Below, in pieces: positions 1 to 5,492 of a DNA stretch of 5,492 bases. The DNA is taken from positions 1 through 5,492 of the forward strand of contig CAZVXD010000119.1 in NCBI GenBank assembly GCA_964631335.1, written 5' to 3'. The notes beneath the pieces were generated by a model, which saw nothing but the letters and a program-made list of their open reading frames with translations, made no database searches and was not told the origin of the DNA. Positions within the stretch are counted from its first letter, which is position 1, and each line of letters opens with the position of its first letter. Position numbers and translations under genes: made by a program. This DNA is from JAFGHJ01 sp964631335 (lineage in GTDB: Bacteria; Hydrothermota; UBA3072).

Positions 1-1
1 A

Positions 2-1069
2 GATTCGGTTATTTATTATTCCGACAACGGCGCAATTCTTCGCGAAGGAAGCTGGAACGACGCTTCATCCGGAAATCCCATTTATGAGGATAACTTTTAC
101 ACAATCCTTGAAAACTGCGATTATCTGATAAATGTGCCTACCTTAAAGGGACATAGAAGAAATGGAATTACTATGTTTGCCAAAAACCATTTTGGTTCTC
201 ACGTACGCCCAGATGCCAAGCATCTTCACATGGGTCTTATTGTCCCGGACGAATATCCTAATGAAGGCAACGCGAGATACGGCTACGGGGAATACAGGGT
301 TCTGGTAGATTTAATGGGTTATAAATTGCTTAGAGAGAAAAACTTAATTTTCATAATGGACGCCCTGTGGTCGGCGGGTCATGAACTTGATATACCCACC
401 AAATGGAAAAATGCCCCATTCAACAATGACTGGAGTTCCTCGATATTTATTTCCCTGGATAATGTGGCAATCGAATCCGTTGGATTTGATTTCTTAAGGG
501 CAGAGTACACACAAACCAATCATCCTGGTCTTACTTATGTCCAGATGGAAGGTGTAGATGACTATTTAGAGCAGGCTGCGGATTCGGATAATTGGCCGTC
601 AACCATAGACTATGATCCGGAAGACGACGGAACTTCAATACCGAGTCTTGGTGTCCACGAACACTGGAACAACGCCACCGACAGAGAGTATACGAGAAAT
701 CTGGGAACGGGCGACGGCATAGAATTGGTATCGATCTTCCCGGGAAGCGCCGGAATAGCAGAAGACATAGAAACAATTGCAAAACCGGTATTATTCCAGA
801 ACTCGCCCAACCCATTCAGTTATTCGACATCCATCAAATATAATATAGCGGATGGAGGAGATGTGGAACTTTCCATCTATAACCTTTCGGGACAAAAAAT
901 AGAAACCCTGGTAAATGAAACTCATTCCCGGGGTACTTATTCCGCAAACTGGAACGCGAGATTAAGCAATGGATCTCAAGCGCCAAACGGCGTCTATATT
1001 TACAGGTTAAGAGTAACCACAGAAGAAAGTTATTACGAAGACGCCGGAAAAATGATGCTCATAAAGTAA
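2..1069 (+). CDS. DUF362 domain protein with T9SS C-terminal sorting domain (5' partial)
   Basis: The reading frame is open to the left window edge, so the N-terminus, with any signal peptide, is missing; 355 residues are visible. The GTG at 134 falls inside the conserved domain (codon 45 of the visible part) and is not a credible start. Visible residues 1 to about 165 match the DUF362 family: NVPTLKGH at 44-51, AKNHFGS at 60-66, and a late block with SLDNVAIESVGFDF at 151-164. The HEHWNN segment at 219-224 recurs, from memory, in secreted bacterial members. The last ~94 residues (from about 262) carry NSPNPF, a beta-rich FlgD-like stretch, NGVYIYRL and a terminal KMMLIK, the form of a type A T9SS sorting domain. 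The protein is therefore probably exported and surface-anchored or released. The function of DUF362 is not established. Only one cysteine is visible, so this part has no ferredoxin-type cluster motif. It probably shares a transcript with the TrpB2 gene 21 bp downstream. Confidence 0.88.
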   Translation, partial: DSVIYYSDNGAILREGSWNDASSGNPIYEDNFYTILENCDYLINVPTLKGHRRNGITMFAKNHFGSHVRPDAKHLHMGLIVPDEYPNEGNARYGYGEYRVLVDLMGYKLLREKNLIFIMDALWSAGHELDIPTKWKNAPFNNDWSSSIFISLDNVAIESVGFDFLRAEYTQTNHPGLTYVQMEGVDDYLEQAADSDNWPSTIDYDPEDDGTSIPSLGVHEHWNNATDREYTRNLGTGDGIELVSIFPGSAGIAEDIETIAKPVLFQNSPNPFSYSTSIKYNIADGGDVELSIYNLSGQKIETLVNETHSRGTYSANWNARLSNGSQAPNGVYIYRLRVTTEESYYEDAGKMMLIK

Positions 1070-1077
1070 ATCGTAAA

Positions 1078-1086
1078 TAAGGAGGT
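1078..1086 (+). promoter_or_regulatory. Ribosome binding site of trpB2
   Basis: TAAGGAGGT is a full-length Shine-Dalgarno match, with 4 bases between it and the GTG at 1091. It fixes the start of the TrpB2 gene at a GTG codon and is the strongest ribosome binding site in the window. Confidence 0.85.
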
Positions 1087-1090
1087 TGTA

Positions 1091-2479
1091 GTGCGAATTA
1101 AAACCGTTTTAACAGAAAACGAAATACCAAAACAGTGGTATAATCTTGCGGCTGATTTACCGAGTCCCATGCAGCCGCCGCTCGGACCGGACGGGAACCC
1201 GATTACACCCGATATGCTGGCTCCTGTATTCCCCATGAATTTAATAGAACAGGAAGTGAGCCAGGAAAGATGGATAGATATACCCGAAGGAGTGTTGGAT
1301 ATTCTTTACAAATGGAGACCGACACCTCTGCACCGGGCAAAAGCTCTGGAAGAATATCTCGATACGCCCGCAAGGATTTATTACAAAAACGAAAGCGTCT
1401 CTCCTCCGGGAAGCCATAAGCCGAACACGGCTGTGGCGCAGGCGTGGTATAATAAAGAATTCGGTATAAAAAAATTAACAACCGAAACCGGCGCCGGACA
1501 GTGGGGAAGCGCTCTGGCTTTTGCCTGCGCGATTGTCGGTCTCGGATGTAAGGTTTATATGGTCAGAATCAGCTTCGACCAGAAACCCTATCGAAAAACC
1601 ATGATGCAGACATGGGGAGCAAATTGCGTCGCGAGCCCCAGTGAAGAGACTAAAGCGGGTCGTGATATACTAAAAAAAATGCCCGATACTCCGGGAAGTC
1701 TTGGAATAGCCATAAGTGAAGCAATCGAAGAAGCCGTGTCGGACGAAAAAGGTGAAACACGTTATTCCCTGGGCAGTGTGTTAAATCACGTTTTACTTCA
1801 TCAAACAATCATAGGTCTGGAAGCAAAAAAACAGCTTGAAAAAGCCGGAGAAAACAATGTAGACGCCGTTATAGGATGCTGCGGGGGAGGCAGTAATTTC
1901 GCGGGTTTAGCTTTTCCGTTCGTTAACGATAAAATCCACGGAGAAAAAATTGATATTATTCCCGTTGAACCCACTTCCTGTCCCACGATGACAAGAGCTC
2001 CTTTTGTTTATGACCACGGTGATACGGCAAAGATGACGCCGCTTCTTCCCATGTTTTCACTGGGACACGATTTCATCCCGCCTCCGATTCACGCTGGAGG
2101 CTTACGTTATCACGGTATGGCTCCTTTAATATCACAGGGAATTGTCGAAGGATTACTCACACCGTTAGCGCTCCACCAGATCGAGTGCTATGAAGCAGCC
2201 ATAACATTTGCCAAAACGGAAGGTATAATCTGCGCTCCCGAAACCAGTCACGCTATAGCGGCGACAATCCGGGAAGCGAAAAAAGCAAAAGAAGAAGGAA
2301 AAGAAAAGGTTATAATCTTCAACTTCAGCGGACATGGTCTCATGGATTTGACCGGCTATCAGAAATATCTGGCGGGTGAATTAGAAGATTATCCTCTGCC
2401 GGATGAAGAAATGGAAAAATCCCTGAAGGGAATAGAAGGATTGCCGAAACCAAAAGAAGAAAAAACGGGTAAATGGTAA
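1091..2479 (+). CDS. trpB: Tryptophan synthase beta chain, TrpB2 type (PLP-dependent)
   Basis: This cytoplasmic PLP enzyme is expected to join indole to a serine-derived aminoacrylate to give tryptophan. At 462 residues it is longer than TrpB1 (about 400). It has the N-terminal extension typical of TrpB2, seen as LIEQEVSQERWIDIP at 51-65. The predicted Schiff-base lysine is K110 in GSHKPNTA. ETGAGQWG at 132-139 supplies the catalytic glutamate (E132). GGGSN at 265-269 is the PLP phosphate loop. PETSHA at 383-388 and NFSGHG at 411-416 correspond to the late TrpB motifs, with S413 placed to meet the pyridine nitrogen. The GRGDKD ending of TrpB1 is absent, as expected for TrpB2. TrpB2 proteins generally do not form the classical complex with TrpA, and some archaeal ones prefer O-phosphoserine; which applies here is unknown. 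No trpA or other trp gene is visible. The start is GTG, set by the strong upstream ribosome binding site. Confidence 0.95.
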   Translation: MRIKTVLTENEIPKQWYNLAADLPSPMQPPLGPDGNPITPDMLAPVFPMNLIEQEVSQERWIDIPEGVLDILYKWRPTPLHRAKALEEYLDTPARIYYKNESVSPPGSHKPNTAVAQAWYNKEFGIKKLTTETGAGQWGSALAFACAIVGLGCKVYMVRISFDQKPYRKTMMQTWGANCVASPSEETKAGRDILKKMPDTPGSLGIAISEAIEEAVSDEKGETRYSLGSVLNHVLLHQTIIGLEAKKQLEKAGENNVDAVIGCCGGGSNFAGLAFPFVNDKIHGEKIDIIPVEPTSCPTMTRAPFVYDHGDTAKMTPLLPMFSLGHDFIPPPIHAGGLRYHGMAPLISQGIVEGLLTPLALHQIECYEAAITFAKTEGIICAPETSHAIAATIREAKKAKEEGKEKVIIFNFSGHGLMDLTGYQKYLAGELEDYPLPDEEMEKSLKGIEGLPKPKEEKTGKW

Positions 2480-2484
2480 ATACA

Positions 2485-2509
2485 AAGAGAGCCGCGAAGC
2501 GGCTCTCTT
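2485..2509 (+). terminator. Hairpin, probable terminator after trpB2
   Basis: The arms AAGAGAGCCGC (2485-2495) and GCGGCTCTCTT (2499-2509) pair perfectly over 11 bp around a GAA triloop, beginning 6 bp after the TrpB2 stop codon. A closing C-GAA-G loop is unusually stable. The downstream bases are TTAACACTTTAAC rather than a clean T-run, so termination may be partial, or the hairpin may mainly protect the 3' end of the mRNA. It separates TrpB2 from the next gene cluster. Confidence 0.7.
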
Positions 2510-2526
2510 AACACTTTAACACATTT

Positions 2527-2790
2527 ATGGATCGATACGATAAAGAACGTATTTATTGTCGCAGGTTGGGACATTGGTTAACCTTTAGTTACTGCAGACA
2601 GGAAAAGGATGGCATGCCATGCTCTAAGATTATGGATTGCTGGTTTGAAAAACTCGCTATAGAAGAATTCCTAAAAGAAAACTATACAGATGAAGATATT
2701 TCATATATATTTAAACCTTCAAAACAGAAAATAACATCTTTAATAGAACTAATTGAACAGGCTAAAAAAAGAGCAAATAAAAAATCCTGA
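2527..2790 (+). CDS. Small four-cysteine protein of unknown function
   Basis: This is an 87-residue soluble protein with no signal peptide or membrane segment. Its four cysteines, C11, C23, C32 and C38, all fall in the first 40 residues: CRRLGHWLTFSYCR is followed by MPCSKIMDCW. The C-terminal half (about 65-83) is a likely charged helix containing SLIELIEQAKKR. From memory, similar small proteins with a C-RLG...F-SYCR...PC..I..CW pattern occur in Deltaproteobacteria and other anaerobes without an assigned function. The cysteine set suggests a small zinc or iron-sulfur site, but this is inference. ATG 2527 is the only in-frame start after the stop codon at 2509-2511. No Shine-Dalgarno precedes it, which is odd. 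The gene ends 3 bp before pncB and lies in the same frame, so coupled translation is likely. The conserved-looking motif argues strongly for a real gene. Confidence 0.8.
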   Translation: MDRYDKERIYCRRLGHWLTFSYCRQEKDGMPCSKIMDCWFEKLAIEEFLKENYTDEDISYIFKPSKQKITSLIELIEQAKKRANKKS

Positions 2791-2793
2791 TAT

Positions 2794-3951
2794 ATGCGAA
2801 TCGACGCGAGTCATAAAGAAATATTAAACGGTAAAACAACAGATATTTATTTCCAAAGAGCCGAAGAAATATTGAAAAAAGAAAAAAAGAATCCGGTTGT
2901 AACCGCGGAAGTGTACGCCAGAAAACTCCCTTCTAATTACAAATGGGCGATATTCAGCGGGCTAAGCGAATTAGTAGAATTGTTTAAAGACAGTAAAATA
3001 GATATTCAGGCTCTTCCGGAAGGAAGTGTATTTTTTGAAAAGGAGCCTGTTCTTACAATACAGGGGAAATATCTCGATTTTGCCAAATTCGAAACTCCTC
3101 TTCTCGGATATATATGTCAGGCATCGGGAATATCGACAAAAGCCGCACGATGTAAAATCGCGGCAGAGGGCAGAACAGTCTTATCGTTCGGAGCCCGACG
3201 AATGCATCCCGCGATAACCCCTGTAATAGACAGATACGCTTACATAGGAGGTATCGACGGAGTTTCTGCCGTTTTATCCGCGAAGAAATTAAATCTGGAA
3301 GCGCAAGGTACAATACCTCATTCTGTAATATTAGTTATGGGAGATACATTGAAAACGGCGATCGCTTATGACAGAACCCTCCACGATGAAATCCCCAGAA
3401 TAATATTGGTCGACACTTTCGGGGACGAGAAAATAGAAACAATCAGACTCGCTGAAAAACTCAAAAACAAACTCGACGCGGTCAGAGTCGATACCCCCGG
3501 TTCACGAAGAGGCAACTTATCTGAAATAGCAAGGGAAATAAGAGAAGAACTTGACGACAGGGGTTTTAATAACGTAGGAATATTCGTATCCGGCGGACTG
3601 GACGAATTTTCCTTACCGAAGCTCAATCCCTGGGTTAACGGATACGGAATAGGTACGAGCCTATCCAACGCGCCTACAATTAACTTCAGCATGGATATTG
3701 TTGAAATAGAAGGAAAATTAATAACAAAAAAGGGGAAAATTGCCGGAAAAAAAGATATCTTCGAGTGTCAGAGATGCGCGGGCCGGGCTGTAGTATTATC
3801 GGACACCGATGAAGTCAAATGCCAATGCGGTAGAAAAATGGAAACATTGACAAAACCGATAATGAAAAAAGGAAAGATCACAGAAAAAACAAAAAATGTG
3901 GCCGAAATACGAAACAGAGTTATAAGTCAATTGAGGTTCTTAAATGTATAA
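2794..3951 (+). CDS. pncB: Nicotinate phosphoribosyltransferase, archaeal-type
   Basis: This cytoplasmic enzyme of the Preiss-Handler NAD salvage route converts nicotinate and PRPP to nicotinate mononucleotide, usually coupled to ATP hydrolysis. Its 385 residues fit the short archaeal-type group (as in Thermoplasma) rather than the longer E. coli or human forms. Visible motifs are LPEGSVFFEKEPVL at 74-87 in the N-terminal domain, SFGARRMHP at 131-139, YIGGIDGVS at 150-158, GTIPHS at 172-177, VDTFGDE at 206-212, VSGGLDE at 265-271 and GIGTSLSNAP at 285-294. These are the barrel substrate and phosphate loops of the family. C325, C328, C343 and C345 form a CxxC...CxC knuckle near the C-terminus, matching the zinc-knuckle-like element of the Thermoplasma enzyme. 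Quinolinate phosphoribosyltransferase is less likely given the length and this knuckle. ATG 2794 has no clear ribosome binding site, so translation is probably coupled to the gene ending at 2790. The 3' end overlaps serS. Confidence 0.93.
   Translation: MRIDASHKEILNGKTTDIYFQRAEEILKKEKKNPVVTAEVYARKLPSNYKWAIFSGLSELVELFKDSKIDIQALPEGSVFFEKEPVLTIQGKYLDFAKFETPLLGYICQASGISTKAARCKIAAEGRTVLSFGARRMHPAITPVIDRYAYIGGIDGVSAVLSAKKLNLEAQGTIPHSVILVMGDTLKTAIAYDRTLHDEIPRIILVDTFGDEKIETIRLAEKLKNKLDAVRVDTPGSRRGNLSEIAREIREELDDRGFNNVGIFVSGGLDEFSLPKLNPWVNGYGIGTSLSNAPTINFSMDIVEIEGKLITKKGKIAGKKDIFECQRCAGRAVVLSDTDEVKCQCGRKMETLTKPIMKKGKITEKTKNVAEIRNRVISQLRFLNV
3933..3937 (+). promoter_or_regulatory. Ribosome binding site of serS
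   Basis: GAGGT lies inside the 3' end of pncB, 6 bases before the ATG at 3944. It supports that start and the 8-bp overlap of the two genes. Confidence 0.65.
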
Positions 3952-5203
3952 TATAAAATTCATCGAAGAAAATTTAAACGCACTCGAAGACAACACAAAG
4001 AAAAAAGGCGTGGATATAGATTTTAAACTTTTTGCCAGATTGAACGAAAAAAGGAAAAGATTGCAATCTTCAGTCGACGAATTACGAAGGGAAAGGAATG
4101 AAAAGAGTAAAAAAGTAGGGGAATTAAAAAAGAATAAACTCGACGTTTCCAAGTTACTATCGGAATTAGAACTTCTAAAAGAAAAACTTACACGAGAAGA
4201 AAAGGATTTAAAAGAAATTCAGCAAGCCATAGACGATTTTATTTCCTGGATACCGAATCTCGTTCATAGTTCCGTAAAAAGTAAACCGGTTACAGTAACA
4301 AAAGAAACAGGCTTAAAAAAATCGCCCTTTAAACCTTTAACACATATCCAACTCGGAGAATCTTTAGATATACTCGATTTTGGCGCAGCGGCGACAATCG
4401 CCGGAAGCAATTTTAGTTTATACAAAGGAAAAGGAGCAAAATTAGAAAGAGCTCTTATAAATTTCATGTTGGATTTACATACCAAACGTCACAGGTACAC
4501 CGAAATCTTTCCGCCTTTTCTGGCAAACGAACAAGCCATGTTCAACACGGGTCAGCTTCCGAAGATGAGAGAGGATATGTATATAACCGACAAAGACGGA
4601 TTGTTTCTAAACCCAACAGCCGAAGTGCCTCTTACAAACATACTATCACAAAAAGTTTTAACACCCGATGAACTACCGATCAAATACTGCGGCTACACCG
4701 CTTGTTTCAGGAGAGAAGCGGGCTCTTACGGAAAAGAAACAAAAGGACTTCTTCGACTTCACCAATTTAACAAAGTAGAACTCGTTAATTTTGTTATGCC
4801 TGATGAATCATACGACGCTCTCGAAAGATTACTTGATGAAGCTCTTACCGTAATCAGATTGTTAGAACTTCCGTACAGAGTTTTGTTGCTTCCTTACGAC
4901 GATCTTTCTTTTGCTTCCGCTAAAACTTATGACATAGAAATTTACGCTCCCGGCGTGAACAAATGGTTGGAAGTTTCATCCGTCAGTAATTTTGAAGATT
5001 TTCAGGCAAAAAGAGCCAACATAAGGGTCAAATCTGAAGGAAAAACAAAATACGTCCACACTCTAAATGGTTCGGGCGTTGCCACTCCAAGACTTATGAT
5101 ATCACTTCTGGAAAACTACCAGACAAAAGAAGGAGAAATAAAAATCCCCGAAGTTCTCGTACCATACACCGACTTTGAAACTATCGACTTAAACAATAAA
5201 TAG
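3944..5203 (+). CDS. serS: Seryl-tRNA synthetase
   Basis: This cytoplasmic class II synthetase charges tRNA-Ser (and tRNA-Sec where present) with serine using ATP. At 419 residues it has the usual bacterial length. Residues 1 to about 105 are the N-terminal tRNA-binding arm: a lysine- and glutamate-rich antiparallel coiled coil (about 28-100) ending in WIPNLVH. The catalytic core shows PTAEVPL at 224-230 (serine-binding TAE loop), motif 2 as FRREAGSYGKETKGLLR at 255-271, and AKTYDIEIY at 326-334. It then shows SSVSNFEDFQAKR at 345-357 and motif 3 as NGSGVATPRLMISLLENYQ at 375-393 with R383. The usual SSCSN is SSVSN here, a form I recall from Bacteroidetes enzymes. DDLSF replaces the common GDxGF just before AKTYD. 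All core motifs are intact, so the enzyme should be active. ATG 3944 overlaps the pncB stop within ATGTATAA, which points to translational coupling. Confidence 0.97.
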   Translation: MYNIKFIEENLNALEDNTKKKGVDIDFKLFARLNEKRKRLQSSVDELRRERNEKSKKVGELKKNKLDVSKLLSELELLKEKLTREEKDLKEIQQAIDDFISWIPNLVHSSVKSKPVTVTKETGLKKSPFKPLTHIQLGESLDILDFGAAATIAGSNFSLYKGKGAKLERALINFMLDLHTKRHRYTEIFPPFLANEQAMFNTGQLPKMREDMYITDKDGLFLNPTAEVPLTNILSQKVLTPDELPIKYCGYTACFRREAGSYGKETKGLLRLHQFNKVELVNFVMPDESYDALERLLDEALTVIRLLELPYRVLLLPYDDLSFASAKTYDIEIYAPGVNKWLEVSSVSNFEDFQAKRANIRVKSEGKTKYVHTLNGSGVATPRLMISLLENYQTKEGEIKIPEVLVPYTDFETIDLNNK

Positions 5204-5214
5204 CGAATATTCGC
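5203..5214 (+). other. 12-bp perfect palindrome between serS and the lipoprotein gene
   Basis: GCGAATATTCGC equals its own reverse complement. It begins at the last base of the serS stop codon and ends 4 bases before the next ribosome binding site. It could be a small operator or a weak hairpin (4-bp stem, ATAT loop). At this length chance is also possible, and no function can be assigned from sequence. Confidence 0.35.
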
Positions 5215-5218
5215 AATT

Positions 5219-5225
5219 AAAGGAG
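5219..5225 (+). promoter_or_regulatory. Ribosome binding site of the lipoprotein gene
   Basis: AAAGGAG sits 5 bases before the ATG at 5231. This good Shine-Dalgarno match decides the start of the partial gene at the window end. Confidence 0.75.
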
Positions 5226-5230
5226 CTTAA

Positions 5231-5492
5231 ATGTCAAAATTAAAAAAACAAAATTTCACGCGGTTACTTTTTTCTTTACTTTTTTTAATTTTCTTTATGA
5301 TTTCCTGCGGAACCGCTCAAATAGTTTGGGAATATAAGGTAATCGATCCTCATCATAAAAACACTTATCATAATGAATACACACATAGAAGTTATTCAAT
5401 GAATATTAAACTTGCGGCAAAAGACTCCTCTTCTAATACATACATACGATTACAAATAATGACTCCTTTAGACAGCATGGAAATATATCCCG
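5231..5492 (+). CDS. Predicted lipoprotein, unknown function (3' partial)
   Basis: The gene starts at ATG 5231 behind a good ribosome binding site and is still open at the window edge, giving 87 visible residues. The N-terminus has a basic segment (KLKK, then R11), a strongly hydrophobic core (LLFSLLFLIFFMI, 12-24) and ISCGT, where C26 is the likely lipidated cysteine. The lipobox is slightly loose, with M at -3, but is acceptable for a signal peptidase II site. The mature part begins with VWEYKVIDPHHKNTYHN and then alternates polar and hydrophobic residues, suggesting beta structure in a periplasmic or surface domain. I do not recognise the family. It follows serS by 27 bp, so it may be co-transcribed, although its location differs from that of the cytoplasmic genes upstream. 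Confidence 0.8.
   Translation, partial: MSKLKKQNFTRLLFSLLFLIFFMISCGTAQIVWEYKVIDPHHKNTYHNEYTHRSYSMNIKLAAKDSSSNTYIRLQIMTPLDSMEIYP

Noticed and set aside
531..815. Minus-strand open frames of 94 and 66 residues opposite the DUF362 gene
   Set aside because: They lie opposite a frame with clear family motifs; their translations are low-complexity and match no motif I know.
2883..2889. A-AAA-AAG slippery heptamer correctly phased within pncB (codons 30-32)
   Set aside because: A -1 shift reaches a stop about 15 codons later, I see no stimulating structure, and A-runs are common in these lysine-rich genes.
3026..3313. Additional frames within pncB on both strands (3026-3217 plus, 3053-3313 minus)
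   Set aside because: They are fully contained in pncB, have no ribosome binding site and show no recognisable domain.
3366..3692. Minus-strand open frame of 108 residues opposite pncB
   Set aside because: It is serine- and leucine-rich, as expected for the antisense of this codon usage, and pncB is well supported across the same stretch.
5175..5202. TTGAAA-N16-TAAATA as a promoter for the lipoprotein gene
   Set aside because: The -10 match is only 3 of 6, it lies in serS coding sequence, and the likely phylum often uses a different promoter consensus.
1091..5203. A functional tryptophan/NAD/serine pathway linking TrpB2, NAPRTase and SerRS
   Set aside because: The genes share metabolites only loosely, a hairpin separates TrpB2 from the rest, and no kynurenine or serine biosynthesis gene is present.

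Overview
This window reads as ordinary chromosome from a bacterium that uses the type IX secretion system, so probably a member of the Bacteroidota/FCB group or a related candidate phylum. The evidence is the T9SS-type C-terminal sorting domain on the first gene and the Bacteroidetes-like form of the seryl-tRNA synthetase. The exact phylum cannot be read from this sequence. All supported genes lie on the + strand and are tightly packed. UAA, UAG and UGA all end genes here, so the standard bacterial code appears to be in use.

Layout: (1) 2-1069 is the 3' part of a secreted DUF362-family protein with a C-terminal sorting domain; its 5' end lies outside the window. (2) 1091-2479, 21 bp downstream and behind a perfect Shine-Dalgarno, is a complete TrpB2-type tryptophan synthase beta chain. 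(3) 2485-2509 is an 11-bp perfect hairpin that probably ends this transcript, although its T-tract is poor. (4) 2527-2790 is an 87-residue four-cysteine protein of unknown function. (5) 2794-3951 is an archaeal-type nicotinate phosphoribosyltransferase with a C-terminal four-cysteine knuckle. (6) 3944-5203, overlapping it by 8 bp, is seryl-tRNA synthetase. (7) From 5231 to the window end is the start of a predicted lipoprotein of unknown function.

Genes 4 to 6 form a compact cluster (3-bp gap, then 8-bp overlap) that looks like an operon, with the lipoprotein possibly following in the same transcript. It joins NAD salvage and serine tRNA charging, which are housekeeping roles, with an uncharacterised small cysteine protein. 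DUF362 and TrpB2 probably form a separate upstream unit. No other tryptophan genes are visible, so the TrpB2 is a stand-alone copy within this window.

No RNA genes, mobile elements, CRISPR arrays or long repeats were seen, and no gene-free stretch exceeds 50 bp. I did not find a convincing new system. The best candidates for a second look are the four-cysteine protein, its same-frame junction with pncB across one TGA codon, and the unusual start region behind the hairpin.
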